NCBI GenBank assembly: GCA_002943765.1
Contig: PQWQ01000018.1
Coordinates: 891,501 to 955,500, forward strand
Origin: Psoroptes ovis
Lineage: Eukaryota > Arthropoda > Arachnida > Sarcoptiformes > Psoroptidae
DNA: 64,000 bases
Direction: 5' to 3'
Position 1 is the stretch's first letter. Every line of letters begins with the position of its first letter. Under the pieces are notes generated by a model. The model ran no database searches and had not been told where the DNA came from. It saw only the letters and a list, made by a program, of their open reading frames with translations. Below, one piece after another: positions 12,801 through 24,330 of this stretch. Both the position numbers and the translations under genes were made by a program.

Positions 12801-14291
12801 ATTTTAAATTTTAAATTTCAATCCATTTTTGAGTTTATTAGGTTCTTTTTCATTTGAAATATTTTAATTTTGTTTTTCCATTTAAATTCATTGCCAAAAA
12901 AAAGGGACCAATGGGTCCTAAAGGTGATATGGGAATGCCGGTAAGATTCGATTTGATTCAAATTTTCTTAAATTGAAAGGTATCTAAATTTAAACACAAT
13001 TTTCTTCGGGAAAAAAGGGAAAACCTGGAAAAAAAGGTATCGGCGAAAAAGGTGAAAAAGGTGATCAAGTAAGTTCATGTGTTTGTTTATTTATTTATTT
13101 ATTTATTTATTCATTGTACATGACTATAATATTGTTAATTTGATTAATTGATTTTCTTCATTTTTTCTCGACTCAATAATTAATCACCCAGGGTTTACCA
13201 GGATTAGATGCACCATGTCCATTAGGAGAGAATGGTCTTCCATTGCCTGGATGTGGTTCACGTATATCACATGTAAGTATTAATAGTAGTAGTGAAGAAT
13301 ACATTAATTATCAGATAATTAATGATTCAAATATTTTTGCTTTTCGACCATCATTATTCATCAATAACATCTTAATTAATTTATCTTTTATTCTTTTCTC
13401 ATTTCAAACACCAAAACAGTATTCAAGGTTTCAATCGGCAAGCAATAGCCATAGCAATAATAATGTCAATATTAATCAAAATAATAATCAAATTAAACAA
13501 CAACAACAACAACCAAATGATTTTGATTATTTAATAAACAGCAATGGACAAACAATGATGATGATGGATAATTTCGATGATTATCTTCGAAAACGTCGTC
13601 GTCGTCGTCGTAATATTAATCATCATTGATGATGTCGATATCAATTATAATTTGAATGATTATATCATCAAAAACTGCCATCGAAATTTTGCTTTTTTCT
13701 CAAGAAAAAATATCAAATAAATCCATCCAACCAACTAACAAGCAGCAAAAACAGCAATAATCAATTTCAATGTTGATTTTGATTAATTAATCAATTTTTT
13801 TTTTTGATATAATTAATCATGATTTTTGTTAATTCTTTCTTATTTTGTACCGATGATTCTGATTTTTTTTAAATTTCACAAGAATTTTGTTTATTTTAAA
13901 ATTCTAACTCTCTGAATTTGTTGTATCAATTCATATCAATCAAATCAAATATCAAATTTTCTGTTTTTTTTTCAATTGAATTTCAATATCAATCAATTTT
14001 TTTCCACATCTTGTAAGACGCATTCATATATTTACATTCCTTTTCTTAGAAAATTTTAGTTCAAAATTAATTTGCACATTGATTTCCTTGAATTTAATGG
14101 TTTAATTTATCGTAGTTTTGTCATTATTCTTGTTCAATATTTGATCAAAATAACGATTAATTTTTAATTTTTTCTAATTTTTTACCCCTTTAATTTCGTT
14201 ATCACAGAACCCGACCGCACAAGCACGTCGTGCAAGACATCAAACACATCACAATACAAATGTTAATCGTTTTATACGTTTCAATCAATAA
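3814..14291 (+). CDS. Transmembrane collagen, type XIII/XXIII/XXV-like (5' end missing)
   Basis: Likely a cell-surface, type II membrane collagen acting at cell-matrix contacts and neuromuscular or epithelial junctions. Exons read from splice sites and frame: 3814-4120, 7258-7310, 7546-7572, 7715-7750, 7900-7962, 8161-8229, 8590-8643, 8799-8897, 8963-9043, 10358-10445, 10579-10622, 10755-10835, 11882-11963, 12021-12151, 12212-12265, 12363-12470, 12905-12940, 13018-13068, 13192-13272, then 13420-13629 or 14208-14291. At least 584 codons are present. The first exon is Gln/Asn-rich, carries an RFRR furin-type site (3988-3999) and ends in CVCPPG leading into the Gly-X-Y repeat. Exons 8161-8229 and 8590-8643 form a non-collagenous interruption. 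The exon at 13192 encodes GLDAPCPLG and GLPLPGC, the C-terminal signature of this family. Most exons are multiples of 9 nt and begin with a Gly codon. The membrane-anchor exon is not seen. Family is certain; exact orthology is inference. Confidence 0.88.
6422..6503. mobile_element. Fold-back mariner-like MITE, copy 2 (group A)
   Basis: The left end TTCGGTTGTCCGGAAAGTTC is inverted relative to the right end GAACTTTTTGGACAACCTAA. The core contains the AGCAACTCTATTGATTAAGC word in reverse orientation relative to copy 6. It lies in collagen intron 1. Confidence 0.75.
7133..7212. mobile_element. Fold-back mariner-like MITE, copy 3 (group B)
   Basis: It begins TTAGGTTGTCCGATAAG, ends ACCTAA and is flanked by TA on both sides (7131-7132, 7213-7214). 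The core carries the TTTTCTACGATATAA word of group B. It lies 45 bp before the second visible collagen exon. Confidence 0.8.
9156..9230. mobile_element. Fold-back mariner-like MITE, copy 4 (group A, diverged)
   Basis: GGTTGTCCGAAAAGTTC at the left matches inverted GAACTTTTCGGACAGCC at the right. The core has GCATTTCCATCGATTTTAC, shared in diverged form with copy 1. It lies in collagen intron 9. Confidence 0.7.
9477..9514. repeat. 38-bp perfect palindrome
   Basis: Arms of 19 bp meet with no spacer; the left arm is AAACAATAAACAAATGAAA and the right arm is its exact reverse complement. Imperfect pairing continues outward to roughly 9443 and 9535. It sits in a collagen intron and does not share ends with the MITE family. 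Confidence 0.9.
10836..11881 (+). other. Collagen intron 12
   Basis: This is an AT-rich intron between the exons ending KRGKR and beginning GNTGDLGPP. Nothing is recognised in it apart from a poly-T run near 11790-11806. Confidence 0.6.
12471..12904 (+). other. Collagen intron 16
   Basis: The intron follows a GTTAGT donor and ends in an AAAG acceptor, and contains a short CA repeat near 12774-12784. Reading through it from the previous exon hits a stop at 12543-12545, so it must be removed for the collagen frame to continue. Confidence 0.6.
13420..13629 (+). CDS. Collagen alternative last exon A (basic tail)
   Basis: This exon joins in phase 0 to the exon ending at 13272 through a CAG acceptor (13417-13419). 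It adds about 69 residues after the conserved C-terminal cysteine block: Asn/Gln-rich sequence, then a run of Met and an LRKRRRRRR stretch before the stop. Vertebrate type XIII/XXV collagens end shortly after the cysteine block, so this tail is an addition. The Arg run is encoded by a CGT repeat and could have arisen by slippage. Confidence 0.65.
   Translation, partial: YSRFQSASNSHSNNNVNINQNNNQIKQQQQQPNDFDYLINSNGQTMMMMDNFDDYLRKRRRRRRNINHH
14208..14291 (+). CDS. Collagen alternative last exon B
   Basis: This is an alternative phase-0 terminal exon with a pyrimidine-rich CACAG acceptor. It encodes 27 residues, beginning NPTAQARRARHQ and ending FIRFNQ, before TAA. It lies beyond last exon A, so its use would require skipping A. 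A candidate AATAAA poly(A) signal follows near 14534. Confidence 0.55.
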   Translation, partial: NPTAQARRARHQTHHNTNVNRFIRFNQ

Positions 14292-15738
14292 TCATAATCA
14301 TTTAAATCCACATCATCATCAGCTAAAAATTGCCTTTGAATTTTGAATTTTTTGATTTTATGATCAAGATTTTGTATAACCAGAATTCACTATTCACCGA
14401 ATACCAAGCATCATTGTTATGATTATTGTTATCACCATAAATATCGATTGATGCAAGGCCAAATTTTGATTATTTATAATTTATGATAAATATTATAAAC
14501 AAATATTATTATTATTCGATTCAATGATTCAAAATAAATTTTGAATTTCAAATTTCTCAAAGAATATGTTCTGTCATTTCAAGTAAATGTGATTAATCGT
14601 CTATTGAATTCGCAAAGAAATATCGATAATGGTGATGTTACATGTTTTTCTCGAAAATATATTGAAAGATGTAATGATAATAAATTAAAATATTAATAAT
14701 TGATTGAGTTGAAGAAAAAACACCTGGACACTGTTATAAATTTTCGTTCAGAATATTTTGCTTGCATTTATATTCAATTATCAACTGCGATTGCCAAAAA
14801 TATCAATCGTAGAATATCAAAATTGATGATGATAGTCATATTATCATCATCATCATCATCACCATCATCATAATCATCATTAGCATTAACAACTACGAAC
14901 GACAACAAAGACGAAGACATATGTGTGTAATGACAGTAATGATATTCATATTCGTTTTATAAAGAATGTTCAATGTCAAAAAATGGTGACGAATAATAGT
15001 AATAGTTATAATAATAATGATGATGATGATAATATCATTGATGATGATAATCGTTTTGTTGTTGTTGTCGTTGTCAATGTTGGTATCGTCGCTTTGTTGG
15101 TAGTTGTTTTCGATGTTATTCATTCGGTTTAACCTGAAATTTTCTCGGAATTTTTCGTATTTCTTCAATGATTATAATACAACAACAACAGCCAAGAAAA
15201 AAACATTTCATTTTGAATAATAATAATAATGATAATAATTGTCCAAAAGTGGTGGTAAAGTAATCATCATCATCATTACATTATCATGAAATTCATTATT
15301 TTTTTTGTTTTTTGTTTTGTTGTTTTACTCATTTTCAAATTAATCAATCATAATTGAAAGTCATGCAAAATGGCTGAACAACAAAAAAAAAAACTTGACA
15401 GCTATTCATAATGAATGATTTCAATAAATGAATTGAATGAATGAATGAGTGGTTTGAATCGAAATGAAATGAAATGAAAAAAACAGCCAAAAAACTAAAA
15501 GAAAAATTTCATTTCAACCGACCAACCAAAAACAATCACCAATAGTCAATGGATGGATGTATGGATGGATGGTTGATGATTATCGTCATGAGCTTTTATT
15601 TTGGTTAGCCTTTACTCGAGCCTAATTCGGATGATTACAAGTTGATATATTGATTGGGCATAAAATAAAGTTTAATCTTGTTGGTTTAGAAATTTTGTTT
15701 CGATTTATGAATTTGGCAAAATATTCGATACAATATAA
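14292..15738. other. Collagen 3' flank, simple repeats
   Basis: No gene is seen. The stretch contains the probable 3' untranslated region and poly(A) signals of the collagen gene, then ATC/ATG triplet repeats (about 14835-14885 and 15000-15060) that open meaningless frames on both strands. Confidence 0.5.
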
Positions 15739-15817
15739 TAGGCTGTCCGGAAAGTTCTGGCCGATTTTCATGACCAACTTTATTGATTAATCGGAATGAA
15801 CTTTTCGGACAACCTAA
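15739..15817. mobile_element. Fold-back mariner-like MITE, copy 5 (group A)
   Basis: The ends are GGCTGTCCGGAAAGTTC and inverted GAACTTTTCGGACAACCTAA. TA follows at 15818-15819. The core reads in the reverse sense (TTTATTGATTAATCGG). Confidence 0.78.
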
Positions 15818-17020
15818 TACAAAATAAAAGGGTTATAGACTAATGAATGAATCAATGTATGTATTTTTTCTCCTTTTGATTAATCTGAACTTGAGAATTT
15901 TGTAATAAGAAAATTTAAGAAAAAAAACGAGGAAAAGCTCTCATTTAAATTTTATTTAAATCATTTCGAGCAATGATTGAGTTTGTTTATAATTAAATTT
16001 CAATTCGATATGATTTTCAATTTTAAATTGATCGGCTTCATTGAACTTGTCGTTTGTTTCTTTCAAAGAAATTCAAATTCAAAGACATCAAAAAATTGAA
16101 GATTCTCAAGAAAACTTTCCCGTACTTCTATCAATCCTAAGGTAAGTCCATCAAAAAAAAAACATTGATCGTTCGATCAAAAGGTTAGCCAATCTGGCAC
16201 CCGATGATCATCATTTTCTTGATTTTGAATTTTCCTATTTCTTCAAACAAATCATTTAATGATAATCAAATATTGGCATTATGAAAAGCAAAACTGCCAA
16301 AAAATCTTTCAAATTGACCATCACAGAAGCTTTTTTCTCTTTTTTTGAAGGTTATACATACCTGACAGCCTCATCAACATCGACAACAATAGCTTTTCAA
16401 TTGAAAAATTTTCAATCAAAAGAAACTTGAATATTCTCTGGAATATTTCAACATTTTCTTTAATCTTTGATTGAATATAATAATACAATGAAAGATTTAT
16501 TTACTCTAAGAATGATTTAAGATTTTAATATCTTCAATATTACCATCATTATCATTATTATTATTATTTTTCACCTTTGAATTTAATTATCATCATTTAT
16601 ATCTTGAAAGATATTAAACGAAAATTCTATTGTTATTTATATCTTTTTTAGCCATTATTATCATCAATTTTTTTTCTTTGAATCTTACTTCGAGCGTCTT
16701 ACGTCCATCATCGTCTTGTATTCGAACGTCTTGTGTCCATCGGCATCGGCATCGGCATCCAGGCAGCAGCAGCAGCGAACATATCAATCAACAAATCTTG
16801 TTGTTATTCGCTGTTGCTGCTTATGCTGTTGTTGTTCGTTTCTGTCGTTACGATCAAAGCAAAAGAATATTTTTCAAAATCATCAAAATGAAATTTTTTT
16901 TTTTAAACACCATTATCTTTATTATTATTATTATTATGCATACATTATCATCATTCATTCATTCATTCAATTGTCCATTGATGCTGTCGTTTTTCGTTCA
17001 TTCGTTGTCTATTATTGTAC
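15818..17020. other. Intergenic, nothing recognised
   Basis: AT-rich sequence with ATC/ATT repeats. A GC-richer patch of CATCGG and CAGCAG words near 16738-16775 gives open frames in two phases on the + strand, but none resembles a known protein. Confidence 0.45.
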
Positions 17021-17100
17021 TAGGCTGTCCGAAAAGTTCATTCCGCTTAATCAATAGGAATTGCTCATGAAAATTGGCCAGAACTTTTCGGACAACCAAA
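17021..17100. mobile_element. Fold-back mariner-like MITE, copy 6 (group A)
   Basis: TAGGCTGTCCGAAAAGTTC at the left pairs with GAACTTTTCGGACAACC at the right. The core is in the forward sense: ATTCCGCTTAATCAATAGG, then TTGCTCATGAAAATTGG. TA follows the right end. Confidence 0.8.
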
Positions 17101-17870
17101 TATTTCGTTGTCTTGTCTACTATATTAGCTTCTTCTTCTTCTTGTTCTTATTTATGAAAATAAATAAATAAATCAAAATAATTCAGGATGATATCGGGTG
17201 CGGTCAAGCCTTATTCATTCATTCATTCATTATTATTATTATAATTTTCATTATTTTGATTATTATGATTATTACATAATCATAATGAAGAATAATAATA
17301 ATCGAGAAAAATAATGATATTATATTTAAATTTGACCATTTTTTTCTTGCTATTTCTATTGCTTTGTTTTGAAGATTTTGAAGCTTTCGAAGCTCGAAAT
17401 GTTCTTGTATTCAAAGAAATAGAAGAAAATGAAAAAGAAACCAGAATAATTCAACAGGTTTTACCTTTTTGAATGTACCTCTGCATATAATTTCTGGGCA
17501 TATATGAGAAAACACTGCACATATGGCAGCAGATTTCATTTCGCAAATATTCAAACCATGATTATTATTATTATTATCCGTCTAATGATTGACCATCGGT
17601 TATTTTGTTTGAATTTTTTTTTTGCTATTGAAGAATGATTTACCTTCAAACATTATGATTATTATTATCTTAGCTGATCAATAATGTTCGTAATATATTT
17701 TAAAATCAAAATCTCTCAAGTTTTCACCTTTAAAAAATCAAAAAACAAACCACTTGAAATGTAAATTAGCATAAATATTTCATTTGACTTTGAATGATGA
17801 TGATGATGATGATTATAAAGAGTTAAATTGATGTATTCGTTCCTATGAATATATATTTGATGTATTTCGA

Positions 17871-17946
17871 GTGTCCGGAAAGTTTTGGCCGATTTTTTAT
17901 GATCAACTCTATTGAATGAGCAGAATGAACTTTTCGGACAATCTAA
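17871..17946. mobile_element. Fold-back mariner-like MITE, copy 7 (group A)
   Basis: The left end GTGTCCGGAAAGTTTTGG is truncated by a few bases relative to the family; the right end GAACTTTTCGGACAATCTAA is complete. The core is in the reverse sense. Confidence 0.72.
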
Positions 17947-19158
17947 TATAATATGAAAAATATTATTCGAATCAATATTCATATTCAATTACCATATTAT
18001 CATAATAATAATCATTTTTTTATTATTCTCGGATATTCACATCCATATCCATATTTATATTCAAAATAACACCAAATAAACACCATTTCTTCACTATTTT
18101 CGAATGGATAATACCAATTCGAAGGTAAAACCAAATTTTGATGGGCACCATTTTCATTGATATGGTGTGTTTGTTATCAATTGTTATGATCATCATCAAC
18201 ATTTTTAACCCATTCAATAGGCGAAACAATTTTAATTTTTTCGTATGAAATTGTTCGTCCATACATAAATTACCATATAATCATCAAACCAAACAAATCT
18301 TAAACATTTTTTCACAAGAATTTTGCCGCACCACGATTATCGTTATCCATCGAGATCACAACACATTCATTCATACGTTGATGATCAAACAATGTAACCC
18401 TGATATGAATAATGGTTGATTCATTTCACCTTTGAAATAGATTTTTCAAGAAAGAAAAATATGACCGAATGATTAACAATGAATCAATTGTCCGAGGATT
18501 ATTATTTTCAAATAATCTTTGAAATATTTCTGGACATTTGAACAATGTTAGATTCAAAGGTCTATAGATATTTGACTGGGTCTGTAGATCGGTGACATTG
18601 ACGATAATCATAACGATAATTATCATCTTAACATCTTATCATCTCATCATTTTGATTCGATTTCAAATTTAAATCAAATCAATTCAATTAAATTCCAGTT
18701 TAATTTCAATTCGAATCAAATTAAATGAATTCAATTTTAGCTTTAATTTCAATTCTGAATGACATTAAATATAAATATTTTCCCATCCATATCAATTATT
18801 CGTACAATTCATTCTTAATTGTATATGATAGCCTAGTATCATCATTATTGTATATGATAGCCCAGTATCTTCTTCGAAAAAAAAGTGCCAAACAAATGAT
18901 AATGATGATGATGATAATAATAACATTTGATTATCATTATTATTAAAATAATGATCATTCATTCATATATTTTCAGTTTCTTGAGAACACTGGTAATACA
19001 TTATTATTATCATCATCATGTTTATTATTATATAATTTTGTTGTTGTCGCCATTGCTCATTGATTCACTGGTACTGCTGTTGTTGTTGTTGTCGTTGTTC
19101 TTTGTTATTATCATCATTGTTACATGGTTCTCATGATGATAATTAAATTTTTTTTCTC
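17947..19158. other. Intergenic, nothing recognised
   Basis: AT-rich, with ATT/ATC microsatellite runs (18900-19060 among others). The open frames are repeat-derived. Confidence 0.45.
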
Positions 19159-19240
19159 TTAGGTTGTCCGGAAAGTTATGGCCAATTTTCTCGAACAATT
19201 CTCGATTGATCGAACGGAATAAACTTTTCGGACAACGTAA
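19159..19240. mobile_element. Fold-back mariner-like MITE, copy 8 (group A)
   Basis: TTAGGTTGTCCGGAAAGTT at the left and AACTTTTCGGACAACGTAA at the right, with TA directly after at 19241-19242. The core contains TCTCGATTGATCGAACGGAA, a variant of the reverse group A core shared with copy 9. Confidence 0.78.
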
Positions 19241-19847
19241 TATTTTGTAAGAATTAAATATCAAAAAAAAAAAGAAAAAGAATAATTTTTACCATTTCAA
19301 TTATTTCATTTTGTTTTGTTTCAATTCTACCGAAGGATTTCAAATGAAAGATTTCATTCATTCAAACAAAACATATTATCATTATGATCATCAGCGATAT
19401 GAAAGGTTCGCATATGTACTCATCACAAAATATTTATGCAAATTTTTCGTTTGGAAAGGTAAATTATCATATTTTTTTCATTGTTTTTTCATTTATTTTG
19501 TTTGGGTTTCCACCTTGATCAGGTATAAGGTATAAATTATTTCATTTTTTGTTTCGTTTCAGCCAGGTTCATGGTATCCATCATTTTTGTTGATTATTCA
19601 GAATTTCAAATTGGCAAATTTTCAGTTGATGATCTTCTGCCGAGAGATTCAGTGCATTCGTTTTTCGCTGTGTTTTTGTTTCGGTTTCTGGTCGTCAAAA
19701 GTTTTTTCAAAAAATTAGCATTCGGAGACCCTTTTCTGCCCTATTATCCAATCCATCATTCACTGAATGAATGAATGAATATTTTAAAATGTTTTTTTGA
19801 AAAATTTGAAATGTTTTTGAATGATTGAATGAATGACTGGTATTCCA

Positions 19848-19926
19848 GATTGTCCGAAAAGTTCTAACCGATTTTCATCAGCAATTCTCGATTGATTAAA
19901 CTTAATGGACTTTTCGGACAACCTAA
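19848..19926. mobile_element. Fold-back mariner-like MITE, copy 9 (group A)
   Basis: AGATTGTCCGAAAAGTTC and inverted GGACTTTTCGGACAACCTAA form the ends. The core has TTCTCGATTGATTAAAC, close to copies 8 and 10. Confidence 0.75.
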
Positions 19927-21208
19927 CCATATGGATAATGAATGGTCATGAAAGCATTAATGCTGTGTTTGCTAATTGGTTGAATTGAATCAAGTTGAAA
20001 TAATAATAATAATAATCATTTCAAAAATTTTTTAAAATTTCAAATTTTTTAAAAATTTCAAAAATTTAAATTCATCATAAAAATTCATTATCCATGGTTC
20101 GTTTAATTTTATTATCATTCATTCATTCATTCATTTATCTATCTATGAGTATGTATGGGGTTAATAATCATACATCATAATACATAAATCATTATTATTC
20201 TCTCGTATGAGTAATTTACATTTTTTCAAAAAGGTATATTTTAGTGAATTTTGAATCAACCATAATTTTTTGCAGCAAAAAAAAAAAAAAAAAAAAAAAA
20301 AATTCATAAAAAAAATTATCAACAATCATTGACCATAGCGAACACACAAAGGCCATCACCGATACACACCAAGACTCATAGACACATGAACAGACACACA
20401 CCTAATCATTAATTATTATGCAACAAATGTTTGAAAAAAAATTTGATAATTTTACACATCTTTTAAATTCAAATGTATCAAATTCATACATACGAAGCAA
20501 CAACGAAACATCAGCAACAAAACACATAAACGCCCTGGTCGAAATGGTGAAATAGCGACGATGATGATAATAATAATAATGATGATGATCGTTGATCATC
20601 ATTATTTTTGAATGAAATGAATGAATGATTTTTGAATGAAAGGCCTTTCATTCATTCATTCATTCAATTTCATTGATTTACGTCATTCTTTGAAAGTCCA
20701 AGTCTTTGAAATTTATGAATTTTTCCATATTCTTCCAAGCAAACCATCATTTTTTAATCATCATTTCTTTCGAATGATCGTAATCATCATCATTCTAATG
20801 GATGGATCGATATTCTGATGTGTCGACTAGACACATACACATACAATATATGTGTTATTTCAATGGTGATTTCAATTTTTCTTCAAAGTCTTAAATCACA
20901 TAATTTAAGGCCATTAATCATATTTATATGATTATTATTGCTTTGATTATTATTGCTTTTTTAGCCTATTGTTTTTTGTGTTCAGTTGGCTTTTTGGGCT
21001 CATATTCCATTCATATTTCGAATCATTTCATTTGAAATGAATTGAATTTCATTTGAAATAAATTTGAAAATTTGATTGATATTTGTTGAAAATGCATTTT
21101 CTTCATTTTATCGCAAATATTCACCTTCAATTGTTGTTGATGCCCCTTAAAATTCACATAAATTGATGTGTTATATTGTGTGTTGATTATTATCATTATT
21201 ATTATTTT
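19927..21208. other. Intergenic, nothing recognised
   Basis: It contains a poly-A tract (about 20278-20302), ATG/ATT repeats and CATT repeats. No supported gene. Confidence 0.45.
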
Positions 21209-21288
21209 GAGGTTGTCCGAAAAGTTTTGGCCAATTTTCATGAACAACTTTCGATTGATTAAGCGTAATTGAACTTTTCGGACAGCTT
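21209..21288. mobile_element. Fold-back mariner-like MITE, copy 10 (group A)
   Basis: GAGGTTGTCCGAAAAGTTTT at the left and GAACTTTTCGGACAGC at the right. The core is in the reverse sense with TTTCGATTGATTAAGCG. The terminal bases of the right end are eroded. Confidence 0.75.
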
Positions 21289-22406
21289 CGGATCATTATT
21301 ATTATCATTGCCATCATCATTATTATTATTATTGTTTGTTTGTTCATGAAATTTTTCATTTTTTTTTCGAAATTTTTCAAATTTTAAATTACATCGATAA
21401 TTGTTTCAGTAATTTACAATAAAATAATGGGAAAAAAAATGCTCCAATCAAACTATAGAAAACAATTGGTCATTTTGAACTCAGAAATGACAGTTGATGA
21501 TGATTGGACAATGAGCATTGAAATATTAAGAAATTTTTTTCTTGAAAAATTTGACAATTTATCAATTCGATAATCAATCAATCGATTCGATCAATCGATT
21601 GATCGATTGATGATGATCAATGATCAACGATCATCGATTTAAAGTAAATAAAATTTCGAAAAATTTCCATTTTTCTTGAATAATCGATGAATCTTATCTG
21701 AATGCATATCGATCATAATTCAAAAATTTTGAAAATTTTGAATTTCGAGTCTTCAAAACTCAAAATTCAAATCGAATGATTCAAATGATTCGAGAATGAT
21801 TTGAAGATTCAAATGATTCAAAGTTCAATGATTCAAGGGTTCAAGGGTTCAAATATTCGAAGAATGTTCGTTTCTGAAAATTTCTCAAAAAGGTAATTGA
21901 TGACGTGTTTTAATTACCATTATTTTCATTATTTCGAGATTCGAAAAAATGATAAAACTTGAATATTTTTACATTTTTTTCTCGGGAAAACAATTGAAAA
22001 TCGGTAATTAGAATGTATTCTTATTACTATTACTACTCGCTATTATCAATTCTCACCATCTTTATTATTACCTGAAAATTATTTTGTTATTTTGTTGTAT
22101 ATGTGTTTGCTATCCGATATATGATTTAATATCATCACACAGCAAAAATATGAGCCTTTAACTTTTACGATCTTCAAAAAATTAAAAAAAACAAAATTTT
22201 AACAATTAACAAATTACCTTTCAATTTAAGGTAAGGTTAATGCTTTAGCGATTTTTAATATTTTATCATGATTAAAAATCTCTAATCTTCTCTCGAAAAA
22301 AAGTAATAATAAAATTCTCAAATTGTCATTATTTATTTACTTGAAGATTATATTATATATCTATATAGGCCTTAAAACACATAGATTCATTTATAAATAA
22401 TAAATA
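21289..22406. other. Intergenic, ATCGAT-rich patch
   Basis: From about 21566 to 21640 the sequence is a dense mixture of CAATCAAT, ATCGAT and TGATCAACGATCATCG words that are largely self-complementary. A similar patch occurs at 25620-25730. No gene is seen. Confidence 0.45.
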
Positions 22407-22487
22407 TTAGGTTGTCCCATAAGTTCTTGCCGTTTTTTGCCAATGAAAAAAATTTAAAAAACGGCAAGAACTTATGGTACAACCCGA
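22407..22487. mobile_element. Palindromic mariner-like MITE, copy 11 (group C)
   Basis: The left end TTAGGTTGTCCCATAAGTTC continues into TTGCCGTTTTTT, and the right half is its near-exact inverse with about 15 unpaired bases between. It is flanked by TA on both sides (22405-22406, 22488-22489). The CCCATAAG end distinguishes group C from groups A and B. Confidence 0.85.
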
Positions 22488-23242
22488 TACATGAAATTCA
22501 ATGTATACCTAAAAAAAAAACAATTAAATTTCGTGAAATTATCCTCTCGATTTGTTGCATAGCATTAAATCATAAAATATATTATTTTTGATGATTAAAT
22601 CATTTCAAATTGTATAAACGTGTATTTTTCGAAATAAATGTAAGTAAATGTACACAAGTATATTATATCATATCATATCAAAAAGAAATTAAAATGATTT
22701 ATTATAATCAATAAAATTTTCGTAATCAATAAAATCGAATGAAATGAAATGAAATAGAAATAAAATACTCATTTCTAAATAAATAAATAAAACAATTACA
22801 ATAATGATAATTATAATTATTATAAAGAATTTCATTTTTTTATGGATTTTTCATGAACAACCAAAAATCATATGAACAACGAAATCATTCAAACAACGAT
22901 ATTAATAATGATAATATTAATGATAATTTCTTAAAATATCTTCAAATACACATATTGATGATGATGATGTATTATCATCTTGTAAATATACGAATATACG
23001 AATATATCTTTAAATATATAAAACAAAAGACTTGTCTTATATTAAACAATCAAATCACCATCTTTACAAACATCCAATATTTTCTTGGTCAAATATTCCA
23101 TCTTTTAAGGTTTTGAACAACAAAAAATTCAAACATTTGATTTTGGCTCGATTCGATTCAATGGTTGGCTATAGCTATAGCTCATCAAAAACAATTGTGA
23201 TCATTTTCTTTGAATTTTTTTACTTTTTGAATCAGAAATATA
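22488..23242. other. Intergenic, nothing recognised
   Basis: AT-rich sequence without supported coding exons; the open frames here are Asn/Ile-rich by composition. Confidence 0.45.
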
Positions 23243-23322
23243 TTAGGTTGTCCGATAAGTTTTTGCCAATTTTTCAATGATTTTCTACGATATGACCGGC
23301 TAAAACTTTTCGGACAACCTAA
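23243..23322. mobile_element. Fold-back mariner-like MITE, copy 12 (group B)
   Basis: TTAGGTTGTCCGATAAG at the left and AACTTTTCGGACAACCTAA at the right, with TA on both sides. The core TTTTCTACGATATGACCGGC is nearly identical to copies 3 and 19. Confidence 0.85.
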
Positions 23323-23506
23323 TATATTGAATAATAAATAAATATAACAACAAACAAACAAACAACAACTGACGAATAATAAATGAATGAATGAATGAAA
23401 ATAAATATTTCAAAAGTCACGTTAAACTCATTAATATCATCATTATCATTAGGCATTAGGCATTACTATTTTACATCATTTTGCTTTTTTTGGATAATTT
23501 TATTGT

Positions 23507-23586
23507 TTAGGTTGTCCTAAAAGTTTTTGCCGATTATATCATAAGGAATAATGAGAAAATCGGCAAGAACTTATCGGACAACATAA
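23507..23586. mobile_element. Fold-back mariner-like MITE, copy 13 (group B, reverse core)
   Basis: TTAGGTTGTCCTAAAAG at the left and CTTATCGGACAACATAA at the right, followed by TA. The core (GATTATATCATAAGGAATAA) is the group B core in the opposite orientation. It lies 184 bp from copy 12. Confidence 0.82.
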
Positions 23587-23879
23587 TATTATTATTGTCG
23601 TTGTTTATTATTATTAGTATTAGCATTAGTATGAGTATTACTTGTGTATTATCATCATCGACAACATATCAATCGAATGTTTTAATGGACATTTTCGTAA
23701 TCGTTTTTAATTTCTTTTCATTCATTCATTGATTCATTCATTCCTTTTTTTTCAATCAATCAATTTTATAAATGAAAGATTGAAATCTTAAAAATTGAAA
23801 TAAAAGAAATTAAAATTCGAATTTCATCCAATCTATGCCTTGTTTTACACTGATTCGATTATGAATTGATTGCATTACA

Positions 23880-24330
23880 ATGCATTGGTCCTTGCTTTAA
23901 ATCTAGGATTCTTTGATCTTGAGTTTCATCTGGAATTGCAGGTTCAACCTTTGAATTGTCAGAATCTCCAGAATCAACCCTAGAACCTGATCGTTGGACC
24001 GGAATTTTCTTGAATTCCAGACTGAAATCAGCTGAAAAAGACCCAAGTTTCGGGCATTTTAGCCCGAATATTCCACGTACTATCACAACAGCTTTAAACA
24101 AGGTATCGACCTTATCAAATTTATTATTATCATTATTATTACAAATAATATTATTAATGAATCTTTAAATTCATACAAATATTCTTATGATTCAAAGATT
24201 TATTATTCTTGATTTTCGAGGATTTTCGGAGGCTGCCAATATTCGTGGGACCATTTATGGTGCAGCTTTGGCTCAAAGGCTGGCGTTTCATTTGATCTTT
24301 GATCATTTTTCAATGAAACTTCGATCATAA
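23880..24330. other. GC-richer orphan block of unknown origin
   Basis: This block stands out from its surroundings by higher G+C and by codon-like texture. From 23936 to 24100 the + strand is open and encodes a segment containing SESPESTLEPDRWTG, while the - strand is open too. From about 24226 to 24327 a second + frame reads SEAANIRGTIYGAALAQRL before a stop. No start, splice pattern or domain could be recognised. It may be a decayed fragment of a transposon or an old exon. Confidence 0.35.

Noticed and set aside
13243..13629. Single open frame taken as an independent gene
   Set aside because: It is the end of one collagen exon, a stop-free intron and the last exon A read through; treated as part of the collagen gene.
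15000..15132. Frames on both strands in GATGAT repeats
   Set aside because: Repeat-driven; no start context or homology.
16630..17070. Two overlapping + frames of 113 and 146 codons
   Set aside because: They are low-complexity, run into a MITE and resemble no protein.
19311..19774. Two successive + frames with a possible splice between them
   Set aside because: No conserved motif, and junction signals are weak; not supportable as a gene.
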